Shown here piece by piece: positions 24,605 to 33,287 of a stretch of DNA of 51,239 nucleotides. A model generated the notes under the pieces. The model was not told where the DNA came from and did not search any database. It worked only from the letters and a program-made list of their open reading frames with translations. Source of the DNA: UBA961 sp049317525 (GTDB taxonomy: Bacteria > Bacteroidota > Ignavibacteria > Kapaibacteriales > UBA961); the NCBI GenBank assembly GCA_049317525.1, contig JBMOIC010000019.1:1-51239 (forward strand), in the 5' to 3' direction. Position numbers and translations under genes: made by a program. Each line of letters starts with the position of its first letter. The first letter of the stretch is position 1.

Positions 24605-25954
24605 ATGAAAAATCACATAATATTATGGATCTCAAGTATTGCGCTGTTTATCTTGTCAGTATCATGTAAACAGAATTCCAATCAACAAAATCAAACATAT
24701 AGCATTCCGCCTGTTTCAGATAGCATCCCCTTGATTATTCTAAAATCTTATCTTAATAGGCAAGAATCAATCAATTATAAAGATATACCTACATTGTTAA
24801 AATCCGGAAAACTATTCTATACTTCGGATATCAAAGATGAACTCCAATCAATATTTCATATCGAATTACAAGCTTCTACTTCTCTTTCTAATATCTCAAC
24901 AAAAGAACAACATTTTATCATTACCACAATTGATTCTGTAGATTCTAGATTTCTATCTGTTTCGGTAGATTCCATTAATTTCTTTGAACAATACAATCAA
25001 TATCCTTTGTGGATAAAAAAAAACGGGAAGACATGTAATCCATATAAACAGATTACTTCTTATATACATACTGGTGTTACGGCCATTACTCGTGGTACTG
25101 GTGCTTATTTAGATAAACATAGCATTGATAATTACTTAATGTATATTAAACCATATTTTTCAACACCCGAATTAGTACATATTAGTAATGAAGTATCGAT
25201 AGATGATTCATGCTCATATAGTGGAATGAAATTATCTTTTGCAACTAAATCAAAACATCTAGATATAGTAAAAAAATTAAGATCATCTATCGTAGAATTA
25301 ACTGGTAATCATAATATAGATGCAGGAATACCAGCATATAATAAAACATTGCAATGGTATAAAGATAATAATATCAGATACTTTGGAGGGGGAAGCACAG
25401 TTCAGGAAGCGGCCAAACCATTAATTGTAAAGCTTAAAGATTCGTCTCAGATTGCATGGATAGGATTTAATGAGCGATGTCCTTTAGGTGAATGTGCTGG
25501 AAATAGGCCAGGAGCCAATCGATATTCAGATGAAAAGGCAAGAACTGTGATAGATTCTTTAAAAAACAAGGCGCATATTGATTATATAATTGTATGCGTT
25601 CAGTTTAGTGAAGTAGATTCATATGCTCCTCATGGTTCTCAAAAGACGATTTGCAAAAAGCTAATAGATTATGGTGCAGATGTTGTTATAGGGTCACAGG
25701 CACATATTGTTCAGGAAATAGGTATATATAAAGGCAAAAATATCTTTTATGGCACAGGTAACTTTTTGTTCGATCAAACCTATAAAAAAGGGGTAAGACA
25801 AGCCTATTTTTTACAGTGTTATTTCTATAAAGGAAGAATAATTCAATTTCATCCTATATACACATTTATGAATGCAAAAAAACAACCTGCAATTGCCAAT
25901 GATATAGAGAAATCTGCTATTCAGGATTCTATTCTATTAGATAAAAATTTTTAA
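24605..25954 (+). CDS. CapA-like (poly-gamma-glutamate synthesis type) lipoprotein
   Basis: The 449-residue protein has a lipoprotein signal with lipobox SVSC (Cys21). The C-terminal half has the calcineurin-like CapA features: VELTGNHNIDAG near residue 238, GGGSTVQEA, and GSQAHIVQEIGIYKGKNIF followed by YGTGNFLFDQ. The usual first metal motif GDIML is not visible, and the N-terminal 170 residues look unlike CapA. A phosphoesterase acting on an envelope polymer is the likely role, but an inactive binding protein is possible. AGGAAAG lies 7 bases before the start. The stop codon shares TTAA with the stop of the convergent gene. Confidence 0.75.
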   Translation: MKNHIILWISSIALFILSVSCKQNSNQQNQTYSIPPVSDSIPLIILKSYLNRQESINYKDIPTLLKSGKLFYTSDIKDELQSIFHIELQASTSLSNISTKEQHFIITTIDSVDSRFLSVSVDSINFFEQYNQYPLWIKKNGKTCNPYKQITSYIHTGVTAITRGTGAYLDKHSIDNYLMYIKPYFSTPELVHISNEVSIDDSCSYSGMKLSFATKSKHLDIVKKLRSSIVELTGNHNIDAGIPAYNKTLQWYKDNNIRYFGGGSTVQEAAKPLIVKLKDSSQIAWIGFNERCPLGECAGNRPGANRYSDEKARTVIDSLKNKAHIDYIIVCVQFSEVDSYAPHGSQKTICKKLIDYGADVVIGSQAHIVQEIGIYKGKNIFYGTGNFLFDQTYKKGVRQAYFLQCYFYKGRIIQFHPIYTFMNAKKQPAIANDIEKSAIQDSILLDKNF

Positions 25955-28900
25955 AAATCACCACCGATAGAAAACATCCATTGTGGTTCGGACCAACCAA
26001 TATATTGATTCCTCCATGCTATATCTACTCGTATGGGGAGCCCAATTAGAAAAGATCTGATACCAATTCCTGTGCTCATTAAAATATCACCAGATTGAGG
26101 ATAGAAATATTTAAATGTATCACCTGGCATAGCAAGTTTTGTAGAGAAATCATTGGTAAATGCTGTTCCAATATCCATAAATAATGCCCCTTGAAATGCT
26201 TGAATCATAACAGGAATTGGGCCAGCCAATAAGGCTCTAAATAATGGAAATCTAAGTTCTGCATTCATTAAGAAGAATTTTGAACCATTTCTTTCATTCA
26301 CATTCCAACCTCTTAATGGCAAAGCATAATTCATAAAAGCAAAATCTTCTGGCTCCTGAAAAGGTAAAGTGTTATTTGCAAAAGATCGATTAATCCAATT
26401 ATCAGTTCCACCTACAAAATAAAAACGCTGATCTGGATTTGTACTGAATGCTAAACCGCCTGTGCCTCTAATTGCAAACCATAATAAGTCCTGTGATACA
26501 GTAAAATATTGTCTAAAATCACCATTTAAAGATGCAAAACCTGATGTATTTTCACTAAGTTTTGGAGTAGCTTTAATGCCAATAGAATATCGAGTACCCT
26601 GAGATGGGCCATACCAACCTGGTGCTGTATTATCAAAAACCATTTTTGATTCTGCAACTAAGTAATTTTTAGTAATAGAAGGTTCTGTAGGGTCTTCTAT
26701 ATTTTCTTTGCTTAGATTAAGCCAATTAGTACCAAGCTCTATTCTTCTAAATCGTGATAAAGGATATGAACCAGAGGCATTTAACCCAAAATTTCTAAAA
26801 CGATATAGATAAACATATGATGAATTAGCCCTATAACTATATCCAAAACCTACATTATGTTGAGCAGAAACTTGCCAATCTATAATATCAGGTAAATAAG
26901 TATAAGCTAGTAAAAAATTGCTATTTCTTAAATCTAGAAATAAATTAGCTTGAAAATAAATTTGATGATCACCAAGCATATCACTAAACAACATTTGAGT
27001 TACACCTTGATATCCCCAAAAGGTATTAAAACTTGCATTGCTTAAAATAATATCATTAGAAAAACTGATCTTATAGTCTTGAACCGGAGTTAAGGCTGTA
27101 TCTGCAATTATATCTTCGATATTGGCATTATCATACAAAGCAAAAGTAGATTCAGTCGGTTCTTTTTGTAATTGTGAGATTTCTTTATTTGGTTGAATGA
27201 TTTGTTGTCTAGAAAATTCTATTTCTACTGCTTTACCATATCCAATAAGCTTCTGAGCTTTAATAGTATCCTTAATACCGATGATCTTATTAGATGATAA
27301 TTGATTTAGATTGTCTTTTTCAGAAATTTTAAATTTTGTTAGTGGCAATGAATCAAATGAAGTTCTTTCTAAAGGAAATCTTAATTCGAAAAGATCATAG
27401 CCGCCTTTAATTTGTGAAGTGAAAAACATTGTAGATGCATCTTTAGATAAAGAAATTTGAGTCATACCACTGATAGAATTTGTTTTAGCTGAAGATGTTA
27501 AATCATTCAAATCCATAGAATATACATTACCTATACCATTTTGATCGGAAACATATAAAAGGTTTTTTCCATCATTGGTGGCAGCTAAAGATGTTTTTTT
27601 TGAATAAGGATCAAAACTTAATCGTTCTATACTTTTAGTTTCGATATCTAAAGAGTAAATATCACTTTGTTTAGGATCATGGCGCCACATAGCAAAATCA
27701 ATTGCTTTAAAATCACCATTGGTATTGTCGGCCCTATCTGATATAAAATAAAGTGTTTTACTATCTGGCGACCAAGCAGGGAACATATCTGTAAAAATAT
27801 CATCTGTCGCCCTGATTATTTCTCCTGTTTTAATATCATATAACCAGATATCTGGTTGTTCGCCAACAGATGCTACAAATGCAATTGTAGAGCCATCTGG
27901 AGACCACAAAGCTGAAGACAAAGACCGTATTCCAAATAGTTTTTTTTGATAATCTCCGGTTTTCACATCAACGATATACAGAGCATCTTCTCCACCTGAT
28001 TTTGCTGAAACAACTAGTTTCTTTCCATCTGGCGACCAAGAAATTCCGGGAGTAAGAATATTAAGTTCTTCAAAATCTATAGATCGTCCACTACTAATAA
28101 GTTCTATTGTCTCTTTAGTAGGAGAATTTAAATTCATCAGAAATACTCCAAAAAAATCATCTCGATTGGATATAAATGCTAATTGATCTCCATCGGGAGA
28201 AATTGCAGGAGATGAATTGTAGAAACTATGATCTTTTTCATGATTCGTTATTCTTTTTGCAAATTCATCCAATCCCTGAAACTTGTCTAAATCTGGTAAA
28301 TACTTTTTTTTCATTTCTCTAATCCATTCTTCAGAAAAATCTTCAAGATTTTTTCCAAAAGTTCCCTTAAAAGCAATAGAAAGATCGGAACTAATTCTTA
28401 ATCTATTGATTAATTCTCCAATTTTTCTTTCACCATACTTTTCAGCTATATACCAATAAAATGCTTGACCGCCCCTATAAGCCAAATATCCATTTAATGA
28501 AGAAATATCCTTTAGATATTCACTCAAAGCCATATCACGCATAAACATATCAGTTTGGGTGTCATAACCACCATTACCCTCGTACTCTGCTAATCCTTCA
28601 TTCATCCATAAAGGAATTTCTGTCCTTATATTATTTGAAACCATGTTTTGAACAGAGCCACCATAAAACATATCATTTAATACCGCATGTACCAGTTCAT
28701 GATGAATCACATGTTTAAATTGATCGTATACGCCCTCGAATGGCAGAGTAACCCTATTCTTGAATAATTCAGTTACGCCACCAATACCTTCTTGCATAAA
28801 TTGGTCTACAACATTTGTTTGCTGAAACTCATTATGAGAATTATAGATTATTAAAGAAATACGTTTTGTAATAGAATAAGAAAGTCTTTTTTCAATAGAA

Positions 28901-29130
28901 ATAAGTGATTTTTCAGCGATGATTCCTGCATAACGAGCTAAGTATTCTCCTTCCTCTGCAAAATAGACATCAAAATGTTTTGTTTTAATAATCTTCCAAT
29001 CAAAAGATTGATACTGAACTTTATTCTTTCCAAATTGTTGTGCTTCTATATTTGGTGAAATATGCAAATACAATAGAAAGCACAAAAACAGAAAGGTAAA
29101 GCTCGATATGTGAGGTCTATTCATGCGCAT
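25951..29130 (-). CDS. Gluzincin protease / TolB-like propeller / Omp85-like barrel fusion
   Basis: I start at the ATG at 29130, which gives a proper signal peptide (cleavage near residue 30) and 1,059 residues. Part 1 (about 40-270) is a metalloprotease of the peptidase MA kind: HELVH at 144-148 and NEGLAEYE at 177-184 supply the two His and the third Glu ligand. Part 2 (about 285-590) is a propeller of SPDG-type repeats like TolB/WD40 (ISPDGDQLAF, WSPDGKKLVV, WSPDGSTIAF, WSPDSKTLYF). Part 3 (about 690-1059) is a beta-barrel with the surface-antigen/Omp85 pattern: FVGGTDNWI, MNAELRFPLF, ALFMDIGTAF, and a terminal Phe after MFSIGGD. It should sit in the outer membrane with the protease and propeller facing the periplasm. 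Confidence 0.85.
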   Translation of the reverse strand: MRMNRPHISSFTFLFLCFLLYLHISPNIEAQQFGKNKVQYQSFDWKIIKTKHFDVYFAEEGEYLARYAGIIAEKSLISIEKRLSYSITKRISLIIYNSHNEFQQTNVVDQFMQEGIGGVTELFKNRVTLPFEGVYDQFKHVIHHELVHAVLNDMFYGGSVQNMVSNNIRTEIPLWMNEGLAEYEGNGGYDTQTDMFMRDMALSEYLKDISSLNGYLAYRGGQAFYWYIAEKYGERKIGELINRLRISSDLSIAFKGTFGKNLEDFSEEWIREMKKKYLPDLDKFQGLDEFAKRITNHEKDHSFYNSSPAISPDGDQLAFISNRDDFFGVFLMNLNSPTKETIELISSGRSIDFEELNILTPGISWSPDGKKLVVSAKSGGEDALYIVDVKTGDYQKKLFGIRSLSSALWSPDGSTIAFVASVGEQPDIWLYDIKTGEIIRATDDIFTDMFPAWSPDSKTLYFISDRADNTNGDFKAIDFAMWRHDPKQSDIYSLDIETKSIERLSFDPYSKKTSLAATNDGKNLLYVSDQNGIGNVYSMDLNDLTSSAKTNSISGMTQISLSKDASTMFFTSQIKGGYDLFELRFPLERTSFDSLPLTKFKISEKDNLNQLSSNKIIGIKDTIKAQKLIGYGKAVEIEFSRQQIIQPNKEISQLQKEPTESTFALYDNANIEDIIADTALTPVQDYKISFSNDIILSNASFNTFWGYQGVTQMLFSDMLGDHQIYFQANLFLDLRNSNFLLAYTYLPDIIDWQVSAQHNVGFGYSYRANSSYVYLYRFRNFGLNASGSYPLSRFRRIELGTNWLNLSKENIEDPTEPSITKNYLVAESKMVFDNTAPGWYGPSQGTRYSIGIKATPKLSENTSGFASLNGDFRQYFTVSQDLLWFAIRGTGGLAFSTNPDQRFYFVGGTDNWINRSFANNTLPFQEPEDFAFMNYALPLRGWNVNERNGSKFFLMNAELRFPLFRALLAGPIPVMIQAFQGALFMDIGTAFTNDFSTKLAMPGDTFKYFYPQSGDILMSTGIGIRSFLIGLPIRVDIAWRNQYIGWSEPQWMFSIGGDF

Positions 29131-29538
29131 ATCAAAGATAAATACTGAATGAAGGAAATTACATTTTAAGTAATGCTTGTATTTGACGTATGATGAAACA
29201 ATATCGTTCATCATTTTCTCATCATATGCTCAAAATAGAGAAAAACAGTATCTTTTTCTATTCAAAATATTACTCGATATGAAAGGTCAAAATCATATAT
29301 CGATGTTGAAAAAAAGATAAATAAATAAGAATTATGAGTAGTGAAATAAGAGTAAAAAGTAAAAAATTAGACATAGCAACGTTTTTGACAGACTACTTTT
29401 TGCATGAGAATTTTTATTGAAATAAAAGTTTTCCACAAGATTTTTTTGTTGATATCAAAGTTCTAATTTTGAATTCAGGCAATACAAAATGCAAGATTTT
29501 CAACTTAACAGAAACAAGATCCCATTCTTTTTTTGTTA

Positions 29539-29567
29539 CTTATCATGCTTTTTTTAAATATGATAAG
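29539..29567. repeat. Inverted repeat in the nrdJ upstream region
   Basis: CTTATCAT at 29539-29546 and ATGATAAG at 29560-29567 are perfect complements separated by 13 bases that are mostly T. It could be an operator or the end of an upstream transcript. Confidence 0.4.
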
Positions 29568-29601
29568 GCTATGTACTATCAAGCTTTCTTTCTCTATCAT
29601 G

Positions 29602-29618
29602 TATTCTGCTACAGAATA
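29602..29618. repeat. Second inverted repeat in the nrdJ upstream region
   Basis: TATTCTG at 29602-29608 and CAGAATA at 29612-29618 are perfect complements around a 3-base loop. No T tract follows. Confidence 0.4.
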
Positions 29619-29682
29619 ATCGATTGCCTGTAATACCTTTATAATGCGAATAATATTTTCTTTTAATATCAAAGATTCCTTT

Positions 29683-29711
29683 TTTGAGGGGTCTGTTTTT
29701 TATGTATTTTG
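29683..29711 (+). promoter_or_regulatory. Candidate promoter of nrdJ
   Basis: TTTG at 29683-29686 is followed after 18 bases by TATTTTG at 29705-29711, one base short of the TAnnTTTG consensus. If used, transcription would start inside the palindrome that follows. Confidence 0.45.
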
Positions 29712-29714
29712 CGC

Positions 29715-29735
29715 TTCGAATTCCCCCAATTCGAA
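29715..29735. promoter_or_regulatory. Perfect palindrome over the predicted nrdJ start site (operator candidate)
   Basis: TTCGAATT at 29715-29722 and AATTCGAA at 29728-29735 are exact complements around CCCCC. Adding flanks (GCGC/ATGC, 29711-29739) lengthens the stem with one mismatch and one G-T pair. The site lies just after the candidate promoter and 40 bases before the ATG. A dimeric repressor site or a leader hairpin would both fit. Confidence 0.5.
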
Positions 29736-29775
29736 ATGCAGCATATTATAAAAATACTTTTTTAGAGGCACTCTT

Positions 29776-32700
29776 ATGAGATTAGTGCGACGTTTTACAC
29801 ATGCCGAAACAAGCCCATTTGATCAATTTGACTACACAAAAAGATCATCTATTCTAAGAAATACGGATGGTTCAGTTGTGTTTCAGATGGATAATATAGA
29901 AGTCCCTTCTCAGTGGTCTCAAGTAGCTACAGATATATTAGCCCAGAAATATTTCAGAAAAGCTGGTGTGCCTCAAGTACAACAGGATGGAAGTACTGTA
30001 TTAGATGAACAAGGCAAACAAGTTTTGGGTCCTGAAACTTCACTAAAACAAGTGGTTAACCGTTTGGCTGGCAGTTGGAAGCATTGGGGTGAAAAATATG
30101 GATATTTTGATACCGCTGAAGACGCCTCTGTTTTTTATGATGAAATATCATATATGCTATTAAAACAAATGGCAGCTCCAAATTCTCCACAATGGTTTAA
30201 TACTGGTTTGCATTATGCATATAATATTACAGGCAGTGCACAAGGACATCATTATGTAGATCCGAAATCGGGTAAAATGCAGCAGTCACCTGATGCATAT
30301 TCTCGTGCTCAGGCTCATGCATGTTTTATTCAGTCTGTAAGTGATGATTTAGTAAATGAAGGTGGAATTTTCGACTTAGTAACCAGAGAGGCACGTATTT
30401 TTAAATACGGTTCTGGAACTGGTTCAAATTTTTCTTCTTTACGTGGAAAAAATGAAAAATTATCAGGCGGGGGAAATTCTTCAGGATTATTAAGTTTCTT
30501 GAAAATATTTGATAGAGCAGCCGGAGCAATTAAATCCGGTGGTACAACAAGGCGTGCAGCAAAAATGGTGATTGTTAATATAGATCACCCAGATATCGAG
30601 GAATTCATCGAGTGGAAAGCCCAAGAGGAAGATAAAGTTTCTGCTTTAGTAGCAGGCTCAAAAATTAATGCAACATTTTTAAAAGCGATAGTAGAGGAAG
30701 CAATAGCTAATGGTTCAGATCGCAAAGAAAATGAACAGCTAAATAGATTAATACAAAATGCATTATATCGCGGCATACCGATTAATCAAATATACCGCGT
30801 GCTTGCACTAGTAGATCAGGGTTTTACTTCTCTTAATTTTGATAGTTATGATACCCATTATGAGTCTGAAGCTTATGTAACTGTAAGTGGCCAAAATTCT
30901 AATAATTCAGTTCGTGTTACAAATGATTTCATGAAAGCCGTAGAAAACGATGATATGTGGAATCTTACATGGCGAACAGATGGTGGAATAGCTAAAACGA
31001 TTAAAGCGCGAGATTTGTGGAATAAGATAAATATCAGTGCATGGAAATCTGCAGATCCAGGTTTGCAATATGATACTACAATTAATGAATGGCATACATG
31101 CCCAGCAGATGGACGTATCAATGGCTCTAATCCATGTTCTGAATATATGTTCTTAGATGATACTGCTTGTAATTTAGCAAGTTTAAATTTGGGTACATTT
31201 ATCGAAGAAAATGGTGAATTCCGTATTGAAGATTTTCGCCATGCAACACGTTTATGGACAATTGTATTAGAAATATCTGTTTTGATGGCACATTTCCCAT
31301 CAAAGCAAATAGCCCAAAGAAGTTATGATTTCAGAACATTAGGTTTAGGATATGCCAATCTTGGTACTATTCTTATGATTAATGGAATCCCCTATGATTC
31401 TCCAGAAGCTTTGGCAATAAGTGGGGCTATTACTGCTATCATGACAGGTGAATCGTATGCTACAAGCGCCGAAATGGCAAGAGATGTGAAGCCTTTTCCT
31501 CGCTATGAAGCCAATAAGCAAAGTATGCTTCGTGTAATCAGAAATCATAGAAATGCCGCTTATGGTGTTGATGAATCTGAATACGATGAATTGTTAATTA
31601 AGCCGATGCCAATTAATCCAGAATTTGTTCCAGAAAATCTTCTTACAGCAGCCCGAAAAGCCTGGGATAAAGCACTTGCTTTAGGTGAAGAGTTTGGTTA
31701 TAGGAATGCGCAAGTTTCTGTTATTGCACCAACTGGCACCATTGGCTTAGTTATGGATTGCGATACAACAGGTATTGAACCTGATTTTGCAATTGTTAAA
31801 TTCAAAAAGTTAGCAGGTGGTGGATATTTCAAGATTGTAAATCAATCTGTAAGAAAAGCACTTGTTAATCTTCATTATTCTGAATCAGCAATAGAAGATA
31901 TAGAAAAATACTGCAAAGGACACGGCACCTTGGTTGGTTGCCAGGCAATTAATCGTCAAAGCCTAAAAGAAAAAGGCTTTACGGACGAAAAAATTGATGC
32001 CGTAAATAGCCAATTAGACAATGTATTCGATATAAAGTTTGCATTTAATAAATGGACTTTAGGCGAGGATTTTTGTCTTGCACTTGGCTTTACAGAAGAT
32101 CAACTCAATGATTATTCATTTGATATGCTTAAAGAGCTTGGCTATACCAAAGCAGAAATTGAACAAGCAAATGATTTTATCTGTGGATCTATGACAATTG
32201 AAGGTGCGCCTCATCTAAAAGATGAGCATTTAGCAATCTTTGATTGTGCAAATAAATGCGGTAAAAAAGGAAAACGCTTTATTCAACATATGGCCCATGT
32301 TCGCATGATGGCCGCAGCACAACCTTTTATTTCTGGTGCTATTTCTAAAACAGTAAATATGCCAGCCGAAGCATTAGTAAGCGAAATTGGTGAAGTATAT
32401 CTTGAAGCATGGAAAACAGGCGTAAAAGCTATTGCTCTATACCGCGATGGATCTAAATTATCACAACCATTAAATTCTTCGAATGATGAAGATTTAGATG
32501 AAATAATCATGCTTGGAGATGAGCAATCTTTAGATGAAACACAAGGCCCAGCAGAAGTACAAGAGCGTATCGTAGAAAGAGTATATCACAGAGCCGAGCG
32601 CAGAAGACTACCTAAAAAGCGCCGTGGTTTTGTTCGTGAAGGCTATGTTGGTGGACATAAAGTCTTTTTAAGAACAGGTGAATATGAAGATGGCACTTTA

Positions 32701-33219
32701 GGTGAAATTTTTATTGATATGTATAAAGAAGGAGCTTCTTTTAAAGGATTAATGAATTGTTTTGCTGTATTGGCCTCCAAAGCTTTACAATATGGAATTC
32801 CTTTAGAAGAACTTGTAGATTCCTTTACATTTACTCGATTCGAACCAGCTGGTCCTGTGCAAGGACATGATGCAATTAAAAATGCAACTTCAGTTTTAGA
32901 CTATATCTTCCGTTCATTAGGATATGATTATCTAAATCGTACCGATTTTGTTCATGTTCAGGCTGTTGATGAAGTAGCTTCTAAAATCACTTCAAAATCT
33001 AGTGAACATGTTAAAGCTGTTTCAACAGAATCAATTCCAGAACTTGTAGAGGCTGTGTCAACTATTAAGAATTCTGGAAATGGAACTCAAAAAGTATTTG
33101 AAGCAAAAGCAAAAGGCTATACGGGTGAACAATGCTCTACTTGTAGCTCTATGAGAGTTAAAAGAAACGGTAGCTGTACAGTTTGTGAAGATTGTGGCAC
33201 TACCAGCGGTTGTTCTTAA
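29776..33219 (+). CDS. nrdJ: Vitamin B12-dependent (class II) ribonucleotide reductase
   Basis: The 1,147-residue enzyme reduces ribonucleotides to deoxyribonucleotides using adenosylcobalamin to make the thiyl radical. Recognisable parts are QMAAPNSPQWFNTG and GSGTGSNFSSLR near the N-terminus, GGTTRRAAKMVIVNIDHPDI, the radical-site motif NPCSE with Cys454, TACNLASLNLG, and APTGTIG. The C-terminus has the NrdJ zinc-ribbon/redox tail EQCSTCSSMRVKRNGSC and ends CGTTSGCS. It is the long NrdJ form; no intein is apparent. AGAGG lies 7 bases before the ATG. No nrdA/B/D is in the window, so this may be the main RNR. Confidence 0.96.
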   Translation: MRLVRRFTHAETSPFDQFDYTKRSSILRNTDGSVVFQMDNIEVPSQWSQVATDILAQKYFRKAGVPQVQQDGSTVLDEQGKQVLGPETSLKQVVNRLAGSWKHWGEKYGYFDTAEDASVFYDEISYMLLKQMAAPNSPQWFNTGLHYAYNITGSAQGHHYVDPKSGKMQQSPDAYSRAQAHACFIQSVSDDLVNEGGIFDLVTREARIFKYGSGTGSNFSSLRGKNEKLSGGGNSSGLLSFLKIFDRAAGAIKSGGTTRRAAKMVIVNIDHPDIEEFIEWKAQEEDKVSALVAGSKINATFLKAIVEEAIANGSDRKENEQLNRLIQNALYRGIPINQIYRVLALVDQGFTSLNFDSYDTHYESEAYVTVSGQNSNNSVRVTNDFMKAVENDDMWNLTWRTDGGIAKTIKARDLWNKINISAWKSADPGLQYDTTINEWHTCPADGRINGSNPCSEYMFLDDTACNLASLNLGTFIEENGEFRIEDFRHATRLWTIVLEISVLMAHFPSKQIAQRSYDFRTLGLGYANLGTILMINGIPYDSPEALAISGAITAIMTGESYATSAEMARDVKPFPRYEANKQSMLRVIRNHRNAAYGVDESEYDELLIKPMPINPEFVPENLLTAARKAWDKALALGEEFGYRNAQVSVIAPTGTIGLVMDCDTTGIEPDFAIVKFKKLAGGGYFKIVNQSVRKALVNLHYSESAIEDIEKYCKGHGTLVGCQAINRQSLKEKGFTDEKIDAVNSQLDNVFDIKFAFNKWTLGEDFCLALGFTEDQLNDYSFDMLKELGYTKAEIEQANDFICGSMTIEGAPHLKDEHLAIFDCANKCGKKGKRFIQHMAHVRMMAAAQPFISGAISKTVNMPAEALVSEIGEVYLEAWKTGVKAIALYRDGSKLSQPLNSSNDEDLDEIIMLGDEQSLDETQGPAEVQERIVERVYHRAERRRLPKKRRGFVREGYVGGHKVFLRTGEYEDGTLGEIFIDMYKEGASFKGLMNCFAVLASKALQYGIPLEELVDSFTFTRFEPAGPVQGHDAIKNATSVLDYIFRSLGYDYLNRTDFVHVQAVDEVASKITSKSSEHVKAVSTESIPELVEAVSTIKNSGNGTQKVFEAKAKGYTGEQCSTCSSMRVKRNGSCTVCEDCGTTSGCS

Positions 33220-33242
33220 TCTTAAACATTATATATTGAGAA

Positions 33243-33277
33243 AAGTCCTGTTGATCGCTTCAGCAGGGCTTTTTTTA
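33243..33277 (+). terminator. Rho-independent terminator after nrdJ
   Basis: AAGTCCTGTTG at 33243-33253 pairs (two G-T pairs) with CAGCAGGGCTT at 33261-33271, and a run of T continues to 33277. queA starts only 11 bases later, so it needs its own promoter or read-through. Confidence 0.8.
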
Positions 33278-33287
33278 TATTATCTCT

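Larger units (their letters stand above)
29131..29775. other. Long non-coding region between the barrel gene and nrdJ
   Basis: This is the only gene-free stretch above 300 bases. It must hold the divergent promoters of the barrel gene and nrdJ. It contains three inverted repeats (29539-29567, 29602-29618, 29711-29739), a candidate promoter at 29683-29711, and one near-match to a DnaA box (TTTTCCACA at 29429-29437). I looked for a cobalamin riboswitch because the gene encodes a B12 enzyme, and saw no B12-box. The region is even richer in A+T than its surroundings. Confidence 0.7.

Noticed and set aside
29334..29420. 28-codon open frame in the nrdJ upstream region
   Set aside because: Length is expected by chance in AT-rich DNA, there is no ribosome-binding site, and the composition is not distinctive.
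29429..29437. DnaA-box-like TTTTCCACA upstream of nrdJ, and TTATTCACA at 19703-19711
   Set aside because: Each occurs singly; no cluster of boxes, no AT-rich unwinding element next to dnaA or dnaN, so neither an origin nor firm DnaA control can be claimed.
29700..29775. Cobalamin riboswitch or tRNA-like element (TTCGAATTCCC looks like a T-loop)
   Set aside because: No B12-box (GCCACTG-like) or companion helices are seen, and no acceptor or anticodon arm can be drawn around the TTCGAA, which is explained by the palindrome.
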